A program made the position numbers and the translations under genes. DNA of 64,000 nt from contig OZ231126.1 of NCBI GenBank assembly GCA_965153355.1, positions 81,592,001 through 81,656,000 on the forward strand, in the 5' to 3' direction. The notes beneath the pieces were generated by a model. It was not told the DNA's origin, ran no database searches, and worked only from the letters and a program-made list of their open reading frames with translations. The DNA is from Flaccisagitta enflata. Lineage: Eukaryota > Chaetognatha > Sagittoidea > Aphragmophora. Below are positions 21,301 to 31,029 of this stretch, piece after piece; the first letter of the stretch is position 1, and the number at the start of each line of letters is the position of its first letter.

Positions 21301-21724
21301 CGGGACTGTTGTTCACGACGGGACTGTTGTTCACGACGGGACTGTTGTTCACGACGGGACTGTTGTTCACGACGGGATTGTTAATGGCGACGGGGTTGCT
21401 GTTTTGATCAACGGGATTGTTGTTGACGACGGCGTTGATTTTGTTGACAGCGTTACTTTTGTCGAGGGAATTGTTGTCGCTTGAATCCGTTGGAATGGCA
21501 ATTTCGCTTTTTGCAGTCGCCTTCGCCGTCGGATTGTTATTTCTGTCACATGTGGACGATACAGCCGATGATGCGTCAGCGGAAGGGGATGTTGCGCATG
21601 TTGATGGCGTCGACGGAACCGCGGATGGCGTCGACGGAATTGGAAATGGCGTAGACATAGCGGTTGATGAGAATGACGGTGTCGATGGCGTCGTCGAAGT
21701 CGCTGTTGACGTAGTGGCAGCCAT
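15359..21724 (-). CDS. Very large low-complexity / coiled-coil protein, function unknown
   Basis: An uninterrupted frame of 2,121 codons runs from ATG at 21,724 (A at -3, G at +4) to TGA. From the N-terminus: a Ser/Thr/Pro-rich leader; residues about 108-221, roughly 18 tandem copies of a six-residue NNSPVV/NNSPVA unit encoded by a near-identical 18-bp repeat (21,060-21,400); helical, coiled-coil-like stretches (about 230-690); a Lys/Asp/Glu tract of KDKEKDK type (about 788-855); a second long helical region (about 1010-1450) with Leu heptads, reminiscent of spectrin-like bundles but not assignable; Ser-rich and acidic segments; a Gly/Ser/Asp region (about 1708-1895) built from three copies of a unit containing GGDSGGVGSDDSNTDSGSGG; and an acidic tail (YEDDDDGEDDNDD). 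No signal peptide or membrane segment is visible. The lack of introns over 6.4 kb contrasts with IFT54. I do not recognise the family; scaffold-like or nuclear roles would be guesses. Confidence 0.75.
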   Translation of the reverse strand: MAATTSTATSTTPSTPSFSSTAMSTPFPIPSTPSAVPSTPSTCATSPSADASSAVSSTCDRNNNPTAKATAKSEIAIPTDSSDNNSLDKSNAVNKINAVVNNNPVDQNSNPVAINNPVVNNSPVVNNSPVVNNSPVVNNSPVVNNSPVVNNSPVVNNSPVVNNSPVVNNSPVVNNSPVANNSPVANNSLVANNSPVANNSPVANNSPVANNSPVVNNSPVNNDVVNIDERLQSASTSQKKITEMESWVGGIVAKAEKALKHTKAVVKNYENGRYSPIIAEIDEGKVASDGLPAKEHITRAFNDQAVKLDLQANDLEKHISQIKNKVSLFASVMKVNQDTALKAQPSKSGDVALRDLLQSRNVGKSEKSIIYECKSLAKEIETYTASVETITQTRNGYMWYMETIRTSQTSDSEELLKEIAGLIDMNKATMSKLASLSKRLCDKFKLAMPSMEKVTTNMWTLQRVLDDLKECLTKQRSNGAEAGALVNKTEVGPAWKGFSTDKAIANNQRANALIKDQNKAKADWKTAFKTFCDMCLKLIGEYSTTIESSHQSVLKFILEAQSGALTAQQKGSSGTKKVKAKGPAKPSPELRSLNEKVPGFKKIAKNVKPIKYRAQSYITKSGKFELETKHVEDFEVFLDVVDDLIAEMDAWYTEVRGAAVLYVQLGGANDSPGESQEGKGVVETEESGDKRNLLTDTLKVNDLISSTEPTESSVGSSSAEPTAPKEVKSATKSDSKQIAKSPCPGKEGKDFEAVEQQSSKNATKPSQLNKAKSGQQSENKNGKEMDKKKNKVKDKAKDEGKGKDKEKDIAKNKGEDRERDKTRDIEKDKEKDKGRDKTKDKTRDKEKEKAKDKENNKAPSKSSAVGSNDVKKSDKKLKKNRKTKNNDVCNDKKQSNSKSGSAQGNIVKGKKDSQIKKPQTDSKDNDHEASNDATVNSANINNISTNGNLSEDKNGGSVMQDGKIENENAAGRTKSQLKIKIDSAIDEFLELVSIIPDDDEALTSGDGLAHLEKVASVTKNLLFDVQLEWDLRRDQLRQYSSSIDLSERGLKAINNLMDKPEIIDDINIAKGYLDEFTKMPFITGEIFTAVPQHTQFCSLKLLAKSVLKLKSTRMSYVSFMVCLDNSLYPKKTGHLNELIKAIDYDTRFLSLLEISLTEKFLEQLAPSISKRKETLRKQLEARGKAKESLIRYHAIIDEASARIPLLPLTALKEAFVDETHQLLDRFDGVIREQEKIWEGLADFEKNYGSKQKTELVRQIIDHPVLSKSIDEFVIRVKDEQHNLSTRTANIKDEADWMQKQLLDRQTKTVHICKQLPREICKLQEEMKHFKKGCKSAKSIKSGCESILKKSVVDADYKGALDKVLNLAHEFREKQSSFLEELKQIKDHCKNIEDSIEQLRSQTIAASHKKNHVSDDLKSPVKESVNVSSRKSSPKAESPTKRKKVGLSEKSNSSSEAPSLSDSNSSIVSISNITEKMISPQNVAGPSTTVVSTDPADDLLSIGEQESKSEEDEPISSAIASEGSDSALSGASCLSKSLGSAFTEWVAPHEGVELETIISLLESRCPEKRSDWSSIRGLDPAEQTELFQKLIKEMKEENLSFDVKPNLEDIDDKTVVTSDQLTESSSVNTDSETAFNFSASASEIRNDSEEMECLEPTDEQTRRSDDMDDENGVLKVDQVEAKKQVEESQSGAYNGKASVICGSDGSFCDSVSGGVGSDDSCGGGCSNSDGGSGGDSGGVGSDDSNTDSGSGGGTGSDDSSNTASASVGDSGSIGSDDSGGGGCSNSDGCSNSDGGSGGDSGGVGSDDSNTDSGSGGGIGSDDSSNTASASGGDSGSIGSDDSGGGGCSNSDGCSNSDGGSGGDSDGVGSDDSNTDSGSGGGIGSDDSSIGGESNGDCGVDSGLSVRKDDGGEKIGIGNRCDADQLMWATARVDDIFQEDGEKYVVVKIENGNDEPKEKDCNYYPAKEYFVTEYEDDDDGEDDNDDHNEEDETSGSQIQDCKDVVKTKDDGELDSNEISDNYSKADISVTDNHNADNTVVDNNCNVDNTIGLLPASGDFARDDNDVNKDADNDDGRDLQIPTPDKRINAVADVKSDASEDEGNNGRIETEDDSIQNYFIDDQV

Positions 21725-21807
21725 TTATTCACAACTTCTGTTGGCGATGTGAACAAAGGATGAGAACAGATAATTAAGAGTAACTATCGATAAAACTTTT
21801 GGCAAAG
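21725..21807. other. Upstream of the large gene
   Basis: Short leader or promoter region of the minus-strand gene. No clear motif. Confidence 0.3.
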
Positions 21808-22420
21808 GTGTAGGAGACGGCCGCACTTATGTAAGTGTGTGTTTTGGCATTTTCTCATGCGAAACCACTCTAACAATGAATTTTTGGTGACATCTCAACC
21901 CCTAAACCTGATCCTACCCCTAAACCCGACCCTACCCCTAAACCCGACCGTACCCTTAAACCCGACCATACCCTTAAACCCGAACCTAACCCTAAACCCA
22001 ACCCTAAACCTGACCCTACCCCTAAACCCAACCCTACCCCTAAACCCAACCCTACCCCTAAACCCAACCCTACCCCTAAACCCAACCTTACTTCTATACT
22101 CAAACCTACCCCTAAACCCAACCCTACCCCTAATTCCAGCCCTAGCCCTAAACCCAACCCTAATCCCAACCCTAGCCCTAAACCCAACCCTACCCCTTAA
22201 CCAAACCTTACCCCTATAACCAACCCTACCCCTAAACCCAACCCTTCACCTAAACTACCCTACCCATAAACTCTACCCTACCGCTAAACCTAACCCTACT
22301 CCTAAACCCAACCTTACCCCTAAAACCTAATTCCAACCTATCCGAATGCTCAACCCCGTTGTTATATGTGATAAAACCAAGGTTTGGAAGGCAGAAACTT
22401 AGTGCGGCCGTCTCCTACAC
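21808..22420. mobile_element. Telomere-like C-rich array between 20-bp inverted repeats
   Basis: GTGTAGGAGACGGCCGCACT at 21,808-21,827 is perfectly inverted at 22,401-22,420. Between them, 21,897-22,335 is a degenerate array with a period of 6, usually arranged as 18-bp units such as CCCAACCCTACCCCTAAA. Units drift from one end to the other (CCCGACC at the left, CCCAACC in the middle). The peptides read from it are period artefacts. It looks like interstitial telomere-type sequence captured within, or grown inside, a terminal-inverted-repeat element. Confidence 0.65.
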
Positions 22421-22584
22421 GTAGACCAAACTTTTTTCTATAAGAGACTTTTTTTGAAAGAGAAATGACATGAGCCTGAGATTTATCAAAATTGACAAAT
22501 AACAAATACACACTTCTTATCACTGCACTGATACTTCATTAAGCCTTAGCAAAACTGATTGTCAGGGAAAGAGATATCTATTTA

Positions 22585-22990
22585 CACTCTTTTTTTATAA
22601 GAACCTAGTTTATAAGAACATCAAGGCTTTGAATCGCCAAAAATTAAAAACATATGAAGGCTTCATTTCAGATGAAAAAAGATATTACTAATAATAATAC
22701 TTAAAAAATATCACAAAATACTATAATTGTAATTCATTTACAATAAAATTTTGCTATCCTAAAGATAAATACCCTAAATGTATATCTTAGTTTTGTTATT
22801 TATTATCTATTTTAGTATTTATTGGTAAAAATATATCCAATGTTATAGAATGATAGTAAATTATAAAGTTTTTATTTAATTTGTATAGTATTTAAAATCA
22901 AGAACACTTTAACGTTGAAGGCTTGCTTTTACTTTGAAAATAAGAACATGAAGCCTTAAAAAAATGACGTTCTCATTAAGAAAAAAGCTT
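22585..22990. mobile_element. AT-rich MITE, copy 1 (TA target)
   Basis: It begins CACTCTTTTTTTATAAGAAC after a TA dinucleotide, and near the right end has GACGTTCTCATTAAGAAAAA. It shares termini and inner motifs (GAAGGCTT..TTTGAAAATA) with the better-preserved copy at 26,518-26,922. The right terminus is degraded. Non-coding. Confidence 0.6.
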
Positions 22991-23000
22991 AAAAACAACA

Positions 23001-23999
23001 GTCCTCGACTGTAGTCTATTTGGTGTCTGACCCGGCTACTCAGTCTGACCCGGCTACTCAGTCTGACCTGGCTACTCAGTCTGACCCGGCTACTCAGTCT
23101 GACCTGGCTACTCAGTCTGACCCGGCTACTCAGTCTGACCTGGCTACTCAGTCTGACCTGCTACTCAGTCTGACCCACTCAGTCTGACCTTCAGTCTGAC
23201 CTCTACTCAGTCTGACTCCAGCACTCTGACCCTGCTACTAGTCTGACCTGGCTACTCAGTCTGACCTGCTACCAATTGCATACCTGTAAGTCAAAAAAAA
23301 ATTAAAAAAAATTTTTTCAAAAAACAAAATTTTTAAAAATTTAAAAAAACTTTTTCAAAAAAAAAAAAAAAATATAAAAAAAAATTTTTAAAAAAAAAAA
23401 AAAAAAAAAAAAAATTTCTAAGTCCAGGAAATAATGTTACTAGATACATCATAAATAGCCTTATACTTTCTTAACCAATACTCAGAATTTACTGAAATCT
23501 TGCAGGGGAGCTTTAATTGATGCAATGAACCTTCACAACAAGTTTAAACAACATTGGTGAACCTTTACTACCCTTCCCCTATGTAAATTGCACAAGTCCA
23601 AGAATTAATATTACTAGCAAAATACCCTAATCTTCTAAACCAATACTCAGAATTATCTGAAATCTTGCAGGGGAGCTTTTATTACTACAATGAACTTCCA
23701 AAACAAGTTTAAACAACATTAGTGAACCTTTACTACCCTCCCCCTATGTAAATTGCACAAGTCCAGGAATTAATATTACTACAAAAATAATAGGCAAAGG
23801 GTATTGATTATTCATGAATGATGTTGAAAGTTGGTACACAGGTTAGTAATGCCCTAAAAACAACACTGACCAAGTTTCATCAACATCTGAGTTGTGGTTC
23901 TCAAGTTTTTAAGGGTTGACACGAACTACGAACAACAAACGGCTTACTACACGATCAGTGCTATGTTATAGTCCTCGACGTAAACTGATCGTCGAGGAC
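23001..23999 (+). mobile_element. Minisatellite-bearing element, copy B (different termini)
   Basis: It has the same internal plan and 3' half as copies A and C (CTTGCAGGGGAGCTTTAATT, the duplicated 170-bp unit, GGCTTACTACACGA). The ends are GTCCTCGAC (23,001-23,009) and GTCGAGGAC (23,991-23,999), and the 3' hairpin is GTCCTCGACG - 9 nt - CGTCGAGGAC (23,971-23,999). The 18-bp unit is GACCCGGCTACTCAGTCT. Several units between 23,155 and 23,275 are shortened irregularly. Confidence 0.75.
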
Positions 24000-24020
24000 A
24001 AAAAAGCTGAAAAACTAAAG

Positions 24021-25187
24021 GCCACATCGTGGTTACTAAAGTGAAAATAAACCCGGCTACTCGATCAGACCCGGCTACTCGATCAGACCCGGCTACTCGA
24101 TCAGACCCGGCTACTCGATCAGACCCGGCTACTCGATCAGACCCGGCTACTCATCAGACCCGGCTACTCGATCAGACCCGGCTACTCGATCAGACCCGCT
24201 ACTCGATCAGACCTGCTACTCGATCAGACCTGCTACTCGATCAGACCCGGCTACTCGATCAGACCCGGCTACTCGATCAGACCCGGCTACTCGATCAGAC
24301 CCGGCTACTCGATCAGACCCGGCTACTCGATCAGACCCGGCTACTCGATCAGACCCAGCTACTCGATCAGACCCAGCTACTCGATCAGACCCAGCTACTC
24401 GATCAGACCCGGCTACTCGATCAGACCCGGCTACTCGATCAGACCCGGCTACTCGATCAGACCCGGCTACTCGATCAGACCCGGCTAACCTGGAAGTCCA
24501 TGATGGCATACCTGGAAATCCATGACGGCATACCTGGAAGTCCATGATGGCATACCTGGAAGTCTATGATGGCATACCTGGAAGTACAACAATGAAAAAT
24601 GATAACTACGAAAAATTTCAAACAAAATTTTCAAAAAAAAATTTTCAAAAAAAAAAAATTTTCAAAAAAAAAATTTTTCAAAAAAAAAAATTTTTCAAAA
24701 AAAAAAATTTTCAAAAAAAAGAAAAAAATTTCAGAAAAATTTTTTTTTCAAATATTTTTTTTAAGTCCAGGAAATAATGTTACAAGACTAGATACATCAT
24801 AAATACCCTTATATTTTCTTAACCAATGCTCAGAATTTACTGAAATCTTGCAGGGGAGCTTTAATTGATGCAATGAACCTTCACAACAAGTTTGAACAAC
24901 ATTGGTGAACCTTTACTACCCTTCCCCTATGTAAATTGCATAAGTCCAGGAATTAATATTACTACAAAAATAATAGGCAAAGGGTATCAAATATTTATGA
25001 ATGTTGTTGAAAGTTGGTACACAGGTTAGTAATGCCCTAAAAATAACACTGACCAAGTTTCATCAACATCTGAGTACTGGTTCTCAAGTTTTCGAGGGTT
25101 GAGACAAACGACGACGACGACTCACTACACGAAAGGAATTTTCAAGGCTATGTTATAGACCACATCGAGAAATAACTCGATGTGGCC
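24021..25187 (+). mobile_element. Minisatellite-bearing element, copy C
   Basis: GGCCACATCG (24,021-24,030) is inverted exactly as CGATGTGGCC (25,178-25,187). About 24 units of GACCCGGCTACTCGATCA lie at 24,054-24,485, then four CCTGGAAGTCCATGATGG units and A-rich sequence, and a single copy of the 170-bp unit that copies A and B carry twice. The 3' hairpin is CCACATCGAG - 6 nt - CTCGATGTGG (25,160-25,185). It lies 21 bp from copy B in the same orientation. Confidence 0.8.
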
Positions 25188-26325
25188 AAAAAAGAATGTA
25201 TATTCACGAAACCCTAAAATTTAACAATCAGTAATCAATTTAAGAATCCGGCCTTTAGATCTAGCATGTAATTTTACCTGAGATTTATCATATCGCGTTT
25301 ATCACTCTTTCTTCAAACTTCTCAGATTTTCACGGGACTGATCAAGTACCACGGTTCACACCTAACTTCGCAGCTTGTGCGGCGCGTGCATTGCAACAAT
25401 GTCATATGTTGAATACATTTTGCCCTCCAGCTCTCTCGTGGTCGAAAACGTCCAGTGTCGTTCAGCATCAGAGTTAACTTCTGTGATTTCAACAAGGGAA
25501 GAAATTCTTGGTGAGTTACGGTAATTGCATGGCATAGTTGTTCAGGGTTTGCACTTTGCACAGTTAGCACGCACATTAAAAGTTGAAGGTTTGTGGCCTA
25601 GTTTCAGAAATGACAAAATCGAAAACAGTGGGGAAAACGAATAAATACAGCCAATAAGGATGCAAAAGAACAGAAAGAAAAGATTGAGAAACAAAGACGA
25701 TTGATTTTTTCAACCAATTAGAAGGCAGAACTGGGACGGAGTTGAGCTCGAGCGGGAGTAGAAAAAAATAAAGAAAAGTGAGTGACACGACTGTTTGATT
25801 TGGGGGAAGTTATAGACAAAGAGAGACCGGGACACAGAGAGAGATAGGTAGAGAGAGAGATCATCACGGGACACGGATGTCGAACTTTAGTCCGCTACTA
25901 AAAACGGAGAGAGGACGTAAAGTCGTACAGAACACAGACAATTTTTTATTGTACAACGTATTGAGGAACTTGAGGGAGGGTCGGACAAAATCGTTATTGG
26001 ATGATAACGCGTGAAATTAGTAAGAGTTTTTAGTAAAGAAGTTTGTGACAGTGTGCGACAAGACTCGGGTACGAGGCGGTCTTGGCTATAGCCCTTCATC
26101 AGGTGCCAATATTAGATTTTAAGAACGTGATCGCGTGATTGCAATTGTGAATTCGTGACTGTAGAGATAACGGGTTTTGTGGGAACCGAGTTACAAAGAA
26201 TGTTGAGGCTTCAAATAGCTATAGAACTAAAAAATCGAAAAAGTATAAAATTCCAAAGACGTGCCTTCCAAATTGTAATGATTGAACATGGCAGTTACAG
26301 CAAGATGGCCTAACTGGCTAATATC
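25188..26325. other. Unique sequence; possible coding fragment on the minus strand
   Basis: Two overlapping minus-strand readings occur at about 25,340-25,576. One is 84 codons from an ATG at 25,576. The other is a 58-codon frame with a more protein-like composition, including SLVEITEVNSDAERHWTFST and ending APHKLRS. Neither is recognised. The rest (25,590-26,325) shows nothing. Confidence 0.25.
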
Positions 26326-26329
26326 TAAG

Positions 26330-26419
26330 CAACAAGTGACGCTGGGTCACAATATCGTTACGGATGGGTGGGCAGGGGTGTCCAACCCCCAGCCTCACCC
26401 AACTCTCAACACACACACT

Positions 26420-26505
<86 letters not shown>
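26330..26505. repeat. GTGAC-hairpin element head and (CA)n microsatellite
   Basis: ACAAGTGACGCTGGGTCACA (stem GTGAC/GTCAC) is followed by GGGTGGGCAGGGG and CCAACCCCCA. The same head occurs at about 35,808-35,870 and 45,050-45,120 and, reversed, at 60,905-60,980. A pure (CA)n tract fills about 26,425-26,505. Confidence 0.7.
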
Positions 26506-26507
<2 letters not shown>

Positions 26508-26517
26508 TACACAAATA

Positions 26518-26922
26518 CACTCTTTTTTTTATAAGAACCTAGTTTATAAGAACTAGAACCAGAATTAAGAATATCTTAAGAACATTCAAAGGCTTCAAAT
26601 CTTGAGAAAAAAATTTCATCTATATTAATTTTCAAAGATCATTAAAAAAAACGTTTTAGCATGATTAAGATGATATTTTATAATTTAAAGATATATATCA
26701 TAAAAATATCCCTAAACTTTTATGATTGGTATTTGTTTTAACAGTATTTAATAGAAATGTATTTAGTATAATTGAGTAATAGTATATTATAAGGTTTCCT
26801 ATAGTTTATGTAGTATTTAAAATTAAAAACGCTCTAAGAACGTTGAAGGCTTCATTTGGCTCTGAAAATAGGAACAGGAAGCCTTCGCGAAAAAAATGAC
26901 GTTCTTATAAAAAAAAAGAGTG
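26518..26922. mobile_element. AT-rich MITE, copy 2, flanked by TA
   Basis: 405 bp with terminal inverted repeats CACTCTTTTTTTTATAAGAAC (left) and GTTCTTATA(A)nGAGTG (right), flanked by TA at 26,516-26,517 and 26,923-26,924. TA duplications with CAC-type ends point to a Tc1/mariner-like source. Non-coding. Confidence 0.7.
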
Positions 26923-26954
26923 TACACCATTCACACAATAACAACTGCAGCTTT

Positions 26955-27067
26955 ATAAATGCGCTTCTTTCGCGTTTTCAACTCGCGCGTGACGGACCAA
27001 TGGACTAATGGAATAAAACGCCAACGGACGGACGGACAAAGCCTCTTATAATTGCAAGTCTGCAACT
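26955..27067 (+). mobile_element. 3' portion of a hairpin-ended element
   Basis: CAACTCGCGCGTGACGGACC, then GGACGGACAAAGCCTCTTAT, and a short hairpin TTGCAAGTCTGCAA. Same tail type as bases 1-116. Confidence 0.55.
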
Positions 27068-27216
27068 TAAACTGGCCAAGATGTAGCTTACATGAAAAGT
27101 GATAAAATCTAATAATGAAGGTAAAACTTACAATTTGCATATAATTCATGAGGATCTGAGTAATACAGTCACGCCCAATTGTTTAAAAACTAGGTAGAGT
27201 TGGTCTAGTATGAAAT

Positions 27217-27393
27217 AACAAGGCCGGATACACGGCTACCCAAGTCCCGTGCGGGTGGGCAGGGGCAGTGAAAAAAAATCTAACCGGGCTGAAAAGGTAA
27301 TGCCACAAAAGCTAAGTGTGAAATGAAATTTAATGTCTGACGGACGGACCGACCAACCGACCGACCAAGCGGGTTATAGAGTCGCAACTAGAA
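27217..27393 (+). mobile_element. Short hairpin-ended element, AGTCGC subfamily
   Basis: Head CAAGGCCGGATACACGGCTA, box GTGGGCAGGGGC, tetramers GACCGACCAACC, tail GCGGGTTATAGAGTCGCAAC. The terminal hairpin is degraded. Confidence 0.65.
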
Positions 27394-27575
27394 ACAGACA
27401 CACGTATATTCTTTAAAAGCCGCTATAAATCTTATGACCAAAATGTTTTACGGATAAACAATTTCAGAAATTTTCATCGTTTGCAGGGTCGAAGTTCTGG
27501 ATCGAGAGAGAAAACGGAATGCGTTTTGACCTCTAAAACCAAAATAAATCCGTCTCTCATCCTCATCGTCTTCGT

Positions 27576-27579
27576 CGTG

Positions 27580-27637
<58 letters not shown>

Positions 27638-27700
27638 ACATCGTCATCATCATCATCATCATCATCACCATCATCATCATCAATGATGGCTCAGATACGC
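27576..27700. repeat. (ATC)n microsatellite
   Basis: An ATC/ATCATC tract with rare interruptions. Poly-Ile, poly-Met and similar frames across it are not genes. Confidence 0.95.
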
Positions 27701-27872
27701 CGCTGATTCATCATCTTTTCCATCAGTGCCGTAGTGATCGAGATGGTCATTGGTATAATTGTAAAATCATATAAACAATAACATTATGTTTATCTCAAAA
27801 TTTTCACCTTTTCATTATTGTCAAATTATCCACATCTTTATCGACATCATCATCTTCATTATCTTCATAATT

Positions 27873-27874
<2 letters not shown>

Positions 27875-27947
<73 letters not shown>

Positions 27948-28060
27948 GTGTGTTTGTGTGTGTGTGTGATTTTTTGGCATAGGCTCTGGAGGGGACTAAG
28001 TCCTGTAGAACACAGGGGGACTTTGGTACGTCCGTCCGTTTGTCCGTTTGTCTCTGGGTT
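27875..28060. repeat. (GT)n microsatellite and head of a GGGCAGCGG-type element
   Basis: GT repeats run at 27,875-27,968. They are followed at about 27,976 by GGCATAGGCTCTGGAGGGGA and GTCCTGTAGAACACAGGGGG, the conserved head of the element family seen complete at 30,207 and 33,018. Confidence 0.7.
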
Positions 28061-28449
28061 GGCAAGAAACTCATTTTATTGAGAAAAAAAAATTAAGCCG
28101 GCTAAGATGGATTAAATCAGCTAAAATCCTGTATTTTTTCAAACACCCGATTTTTTCAGAAATGTTCTTACAAACCATCGCTTTTCTGTAAATAAGTTTT
28201 CTCAAAAGATCCTCAGAACCTTGTCCCACGCTCTCGAGACCGTAATTTCTCAATTCCTTATCAAAAATTGTGTGGAAACGGTGAAAAGGATGATTTTTTG
28301 ACAAAACCGAGATTTAAAATCACACGCGTTATCATCATTAATACCCTCAGAAATTTTGCCGCCATTTTTTCATCGGTTTGACTGCATTGATTCTCGCTAT
28401 GAAACTTTCGCTCAAGGTTTGTTTATGTATGGATTGCGAGACCAACCGA
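28061..28449. other. No gene seen
   Basis: AT-rich sequence with short open frames only. Confidence 0.4.
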
Positions 28450-28846
<397 letters not shown>

Positions 28847-28980
28847 AAGTTAGGCAGGCAAGTTGAGAGATGCTATCTGTGAATGTCATAGACTAAAACG
28901 ACAAGAAAAAAAAACAGTTAATGTATGGAACTACTGACTAGTCGAATTGCAAAATGAGAAAAATCATAATCTGAAGCCAG

Positions 28981-29029
<49 letters not shown>

Positions 29030-29732
29030 CAATCATTACCAAATAAATTTCATTTTGCATTTACTTAATTTGCATGTTTGAGGAATATCTTTAAAAGCGA
29101 GCTGATGCTAGCTGACGCTACTGCTCGTATTGAGCTTTTGCACACCGGTAGATATATATCAGGGGTAGTTAAATCTCGATCTGCGGCTTTATGCGAGCAC
29201 ATGATGTTGGTCAAACTAAGGTTTTGATATTTCATGCAATTAATAAAATATCAAGAAAATGAGGTAAATTTCTCAAATGTAGCTTGAATCATTGTCACAG
29301 CATGTTGTATGAGAATCCAGGGAAAAAAGTCGATCTTTCAAATTATTAATTGCGTATGGTTTGGCTAAATGGGACTTTCTTCAATGATATTTTTTGCTTT
29401 TTTTCACTTTTTAGTTACATTTGTAATAAACAATTTTTATATGATACAAACATAACGTCGAATCTATAATCATATAAAAGGCGAGCGTCTCACGATTCTA
29501 GATATGTTTTTTATTTTTCATTATCACCATGTTAAGCTTTTCAACTAAAAAAAGAAAAAAAGGCATAACTATTGATCCAATGACAGCAAACATTATTCCA
29601 GCGAACATTCCGCTCCTCTGCAAAAACTTGCTGTAAATATGAGTATATATATAACAGGATGATGATAATATCAAGTATAATACCTAAAAATTGTCAAACT
29701 TAACAATAAATGACTTATTACTGTTCATAAGA

Positions 29733-31029
29733 TACAGTAGATCTCATCTAGACTTGAGATAACGGGGGCAAGCATTGTGGAAAGACAAATGAAGGCAGGG
29801 AAGCGATATTTGGATCAAAGACTAATCAAAGGATGCTCAATTCCCCATAATAGCTGGTTGCCATGGAAACACATTTCCATGTATTCTCGCTAAAATATCA
29901 ATATTTTGAGAATTTTTTAGGGAACATTGCTTAAAATCAAATTTGCAACAACTTTCCAACAGTATGTTCAGTAAGAATGTCGCTCGTTTGGCCGTTGCTA
30001 GGGAGCGTATCCATGTGTGACAACCCTAAGCAACCGCTAAACAAGCAACATTCTTACAGATCACACTGTGGGATAGTTGTAGCAAATTTGATTTTAAGAA
30101 ATGTTCCCTCAAAAAAATTCTCAAAATATTGATATTTTAGCAAAAATACATAGAAATGCGTTTCCATGGCAACCAGATATCATGGGCAATATAGCATCCC
30201 TTTATTGGGCAGCGGCCCCGAAGGGGACGTTGTCCTGTAGAACACAGGGGAACTTTTGTTCGTTCGTTCATTCGTTTATTGGTCCCCCCTGCCTAGGGCT
30301 TCAAATCCCAGCCTCGAGGCTTAAATCCCAGTCTTGGGGCCCAAATTTCAGCCTCTAGGCTCAAATCCAAGCCTCAAGGCTCAAATCCCAGCCTTGAAGC
30401 TCAAATCCCAGCCTCGAGGCACAAATCCCAGCCCCGAGGCTCAAATCCTAGCCTTGAGGCTCAAATCCCATCCTCGAGGCTCAAATCCCAGCCTAGAGGC
30501 TCAAATCCCAGCCTAGAGGCTCAAATCCCAGCCGCGAGGCTCAAATCCCAGCCTAGAGGCTCAAATCCTACCCACGAGACTGAAATTCCAGCCTGGAGGC
30601 TCAAATTCTGGCCTCGAGGATCAAGTCCTAGTCTCAAGGCTCAAATCCCAGCCTCGAGGCTCCAATCCCAGCCTCAAGACTCAAATTCCAGCCTCAAGCT
30701 TCAAATCCCAGCCTGGAAGTTCTAATCCCAGCCTTGAGTCTCAAATCCCAGCCAGGAGGCTCAAATCTGCACACACAGACGGACAGATGAACGAAAAAAC
30801 AAACAAACGAAAGTTCCCCTGTGTTCTACAGGACAATGTCCCCTTCGGGGCCGCTGCCCTGCTACCAATCACCTATAATCACTAACATTCATAGCAGGGC
30901 AACGGGTATCGCATATTGCCCTTGGGCGACTGGTTAGTCCATGTTTCAAATATCACTCCCCTGGCTTCATTTCTTCTTCTACAATGCTTGCCCCCGTTAT
31001 CTCAAGTCTAGACGAGATCTGCTGTACAG
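29733..31029. mobile_element. TIR element in left arm with a nested element (right-arm copy 45,797-47,041)
   Basis: The ends are TACAGTAGATCTCATCTAGA...GGGGGCAAGCATTGT and its inverse ending at about 31,029. Inside, GGTTGCCATGGAAAC and TCAATATTTTGAGAATTTTT form a second inverted pair (29,860-29,930 versus 30,105-30,180). The GGGCAGCGG-type element is nested at 30,207-30,859. Confidence 0.7.
30207..30932 (+). mobile_element. GGGCAGCGG-type element carrying a 20-bp minisatellite
   Basis: Inverted ends of about 55 bp: GGGCAGCGGCCCCGAAGGGG ... GTAGAACACAGGGGAAC, and the complement ending CCGCTGCCC at 30,859. Between them, about 23 units of CTCAAATCCCAGCCTCGAGG with variants lie at 30,296-30,770. 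Beyond the right end come an inverted pair GCCCTGC / GCAGGGC and the compact hairpin GCCCTTGGGC, which are also present at 33,440-33,523 and 1,480-1,545. Confidence 0.75.

Noticed and set aside
15359-21756. Many overlapping open frames of 60-240 codons inside the 2,121-codon gene
   Set aside because: Shadows produced by biased codon use and tandem repeats; the long minus-strand frame with good ATG context explains them.
21839-22219. NPTLPL-repeat open frame
   Set aside because: Period artefact of the telomere-like array.
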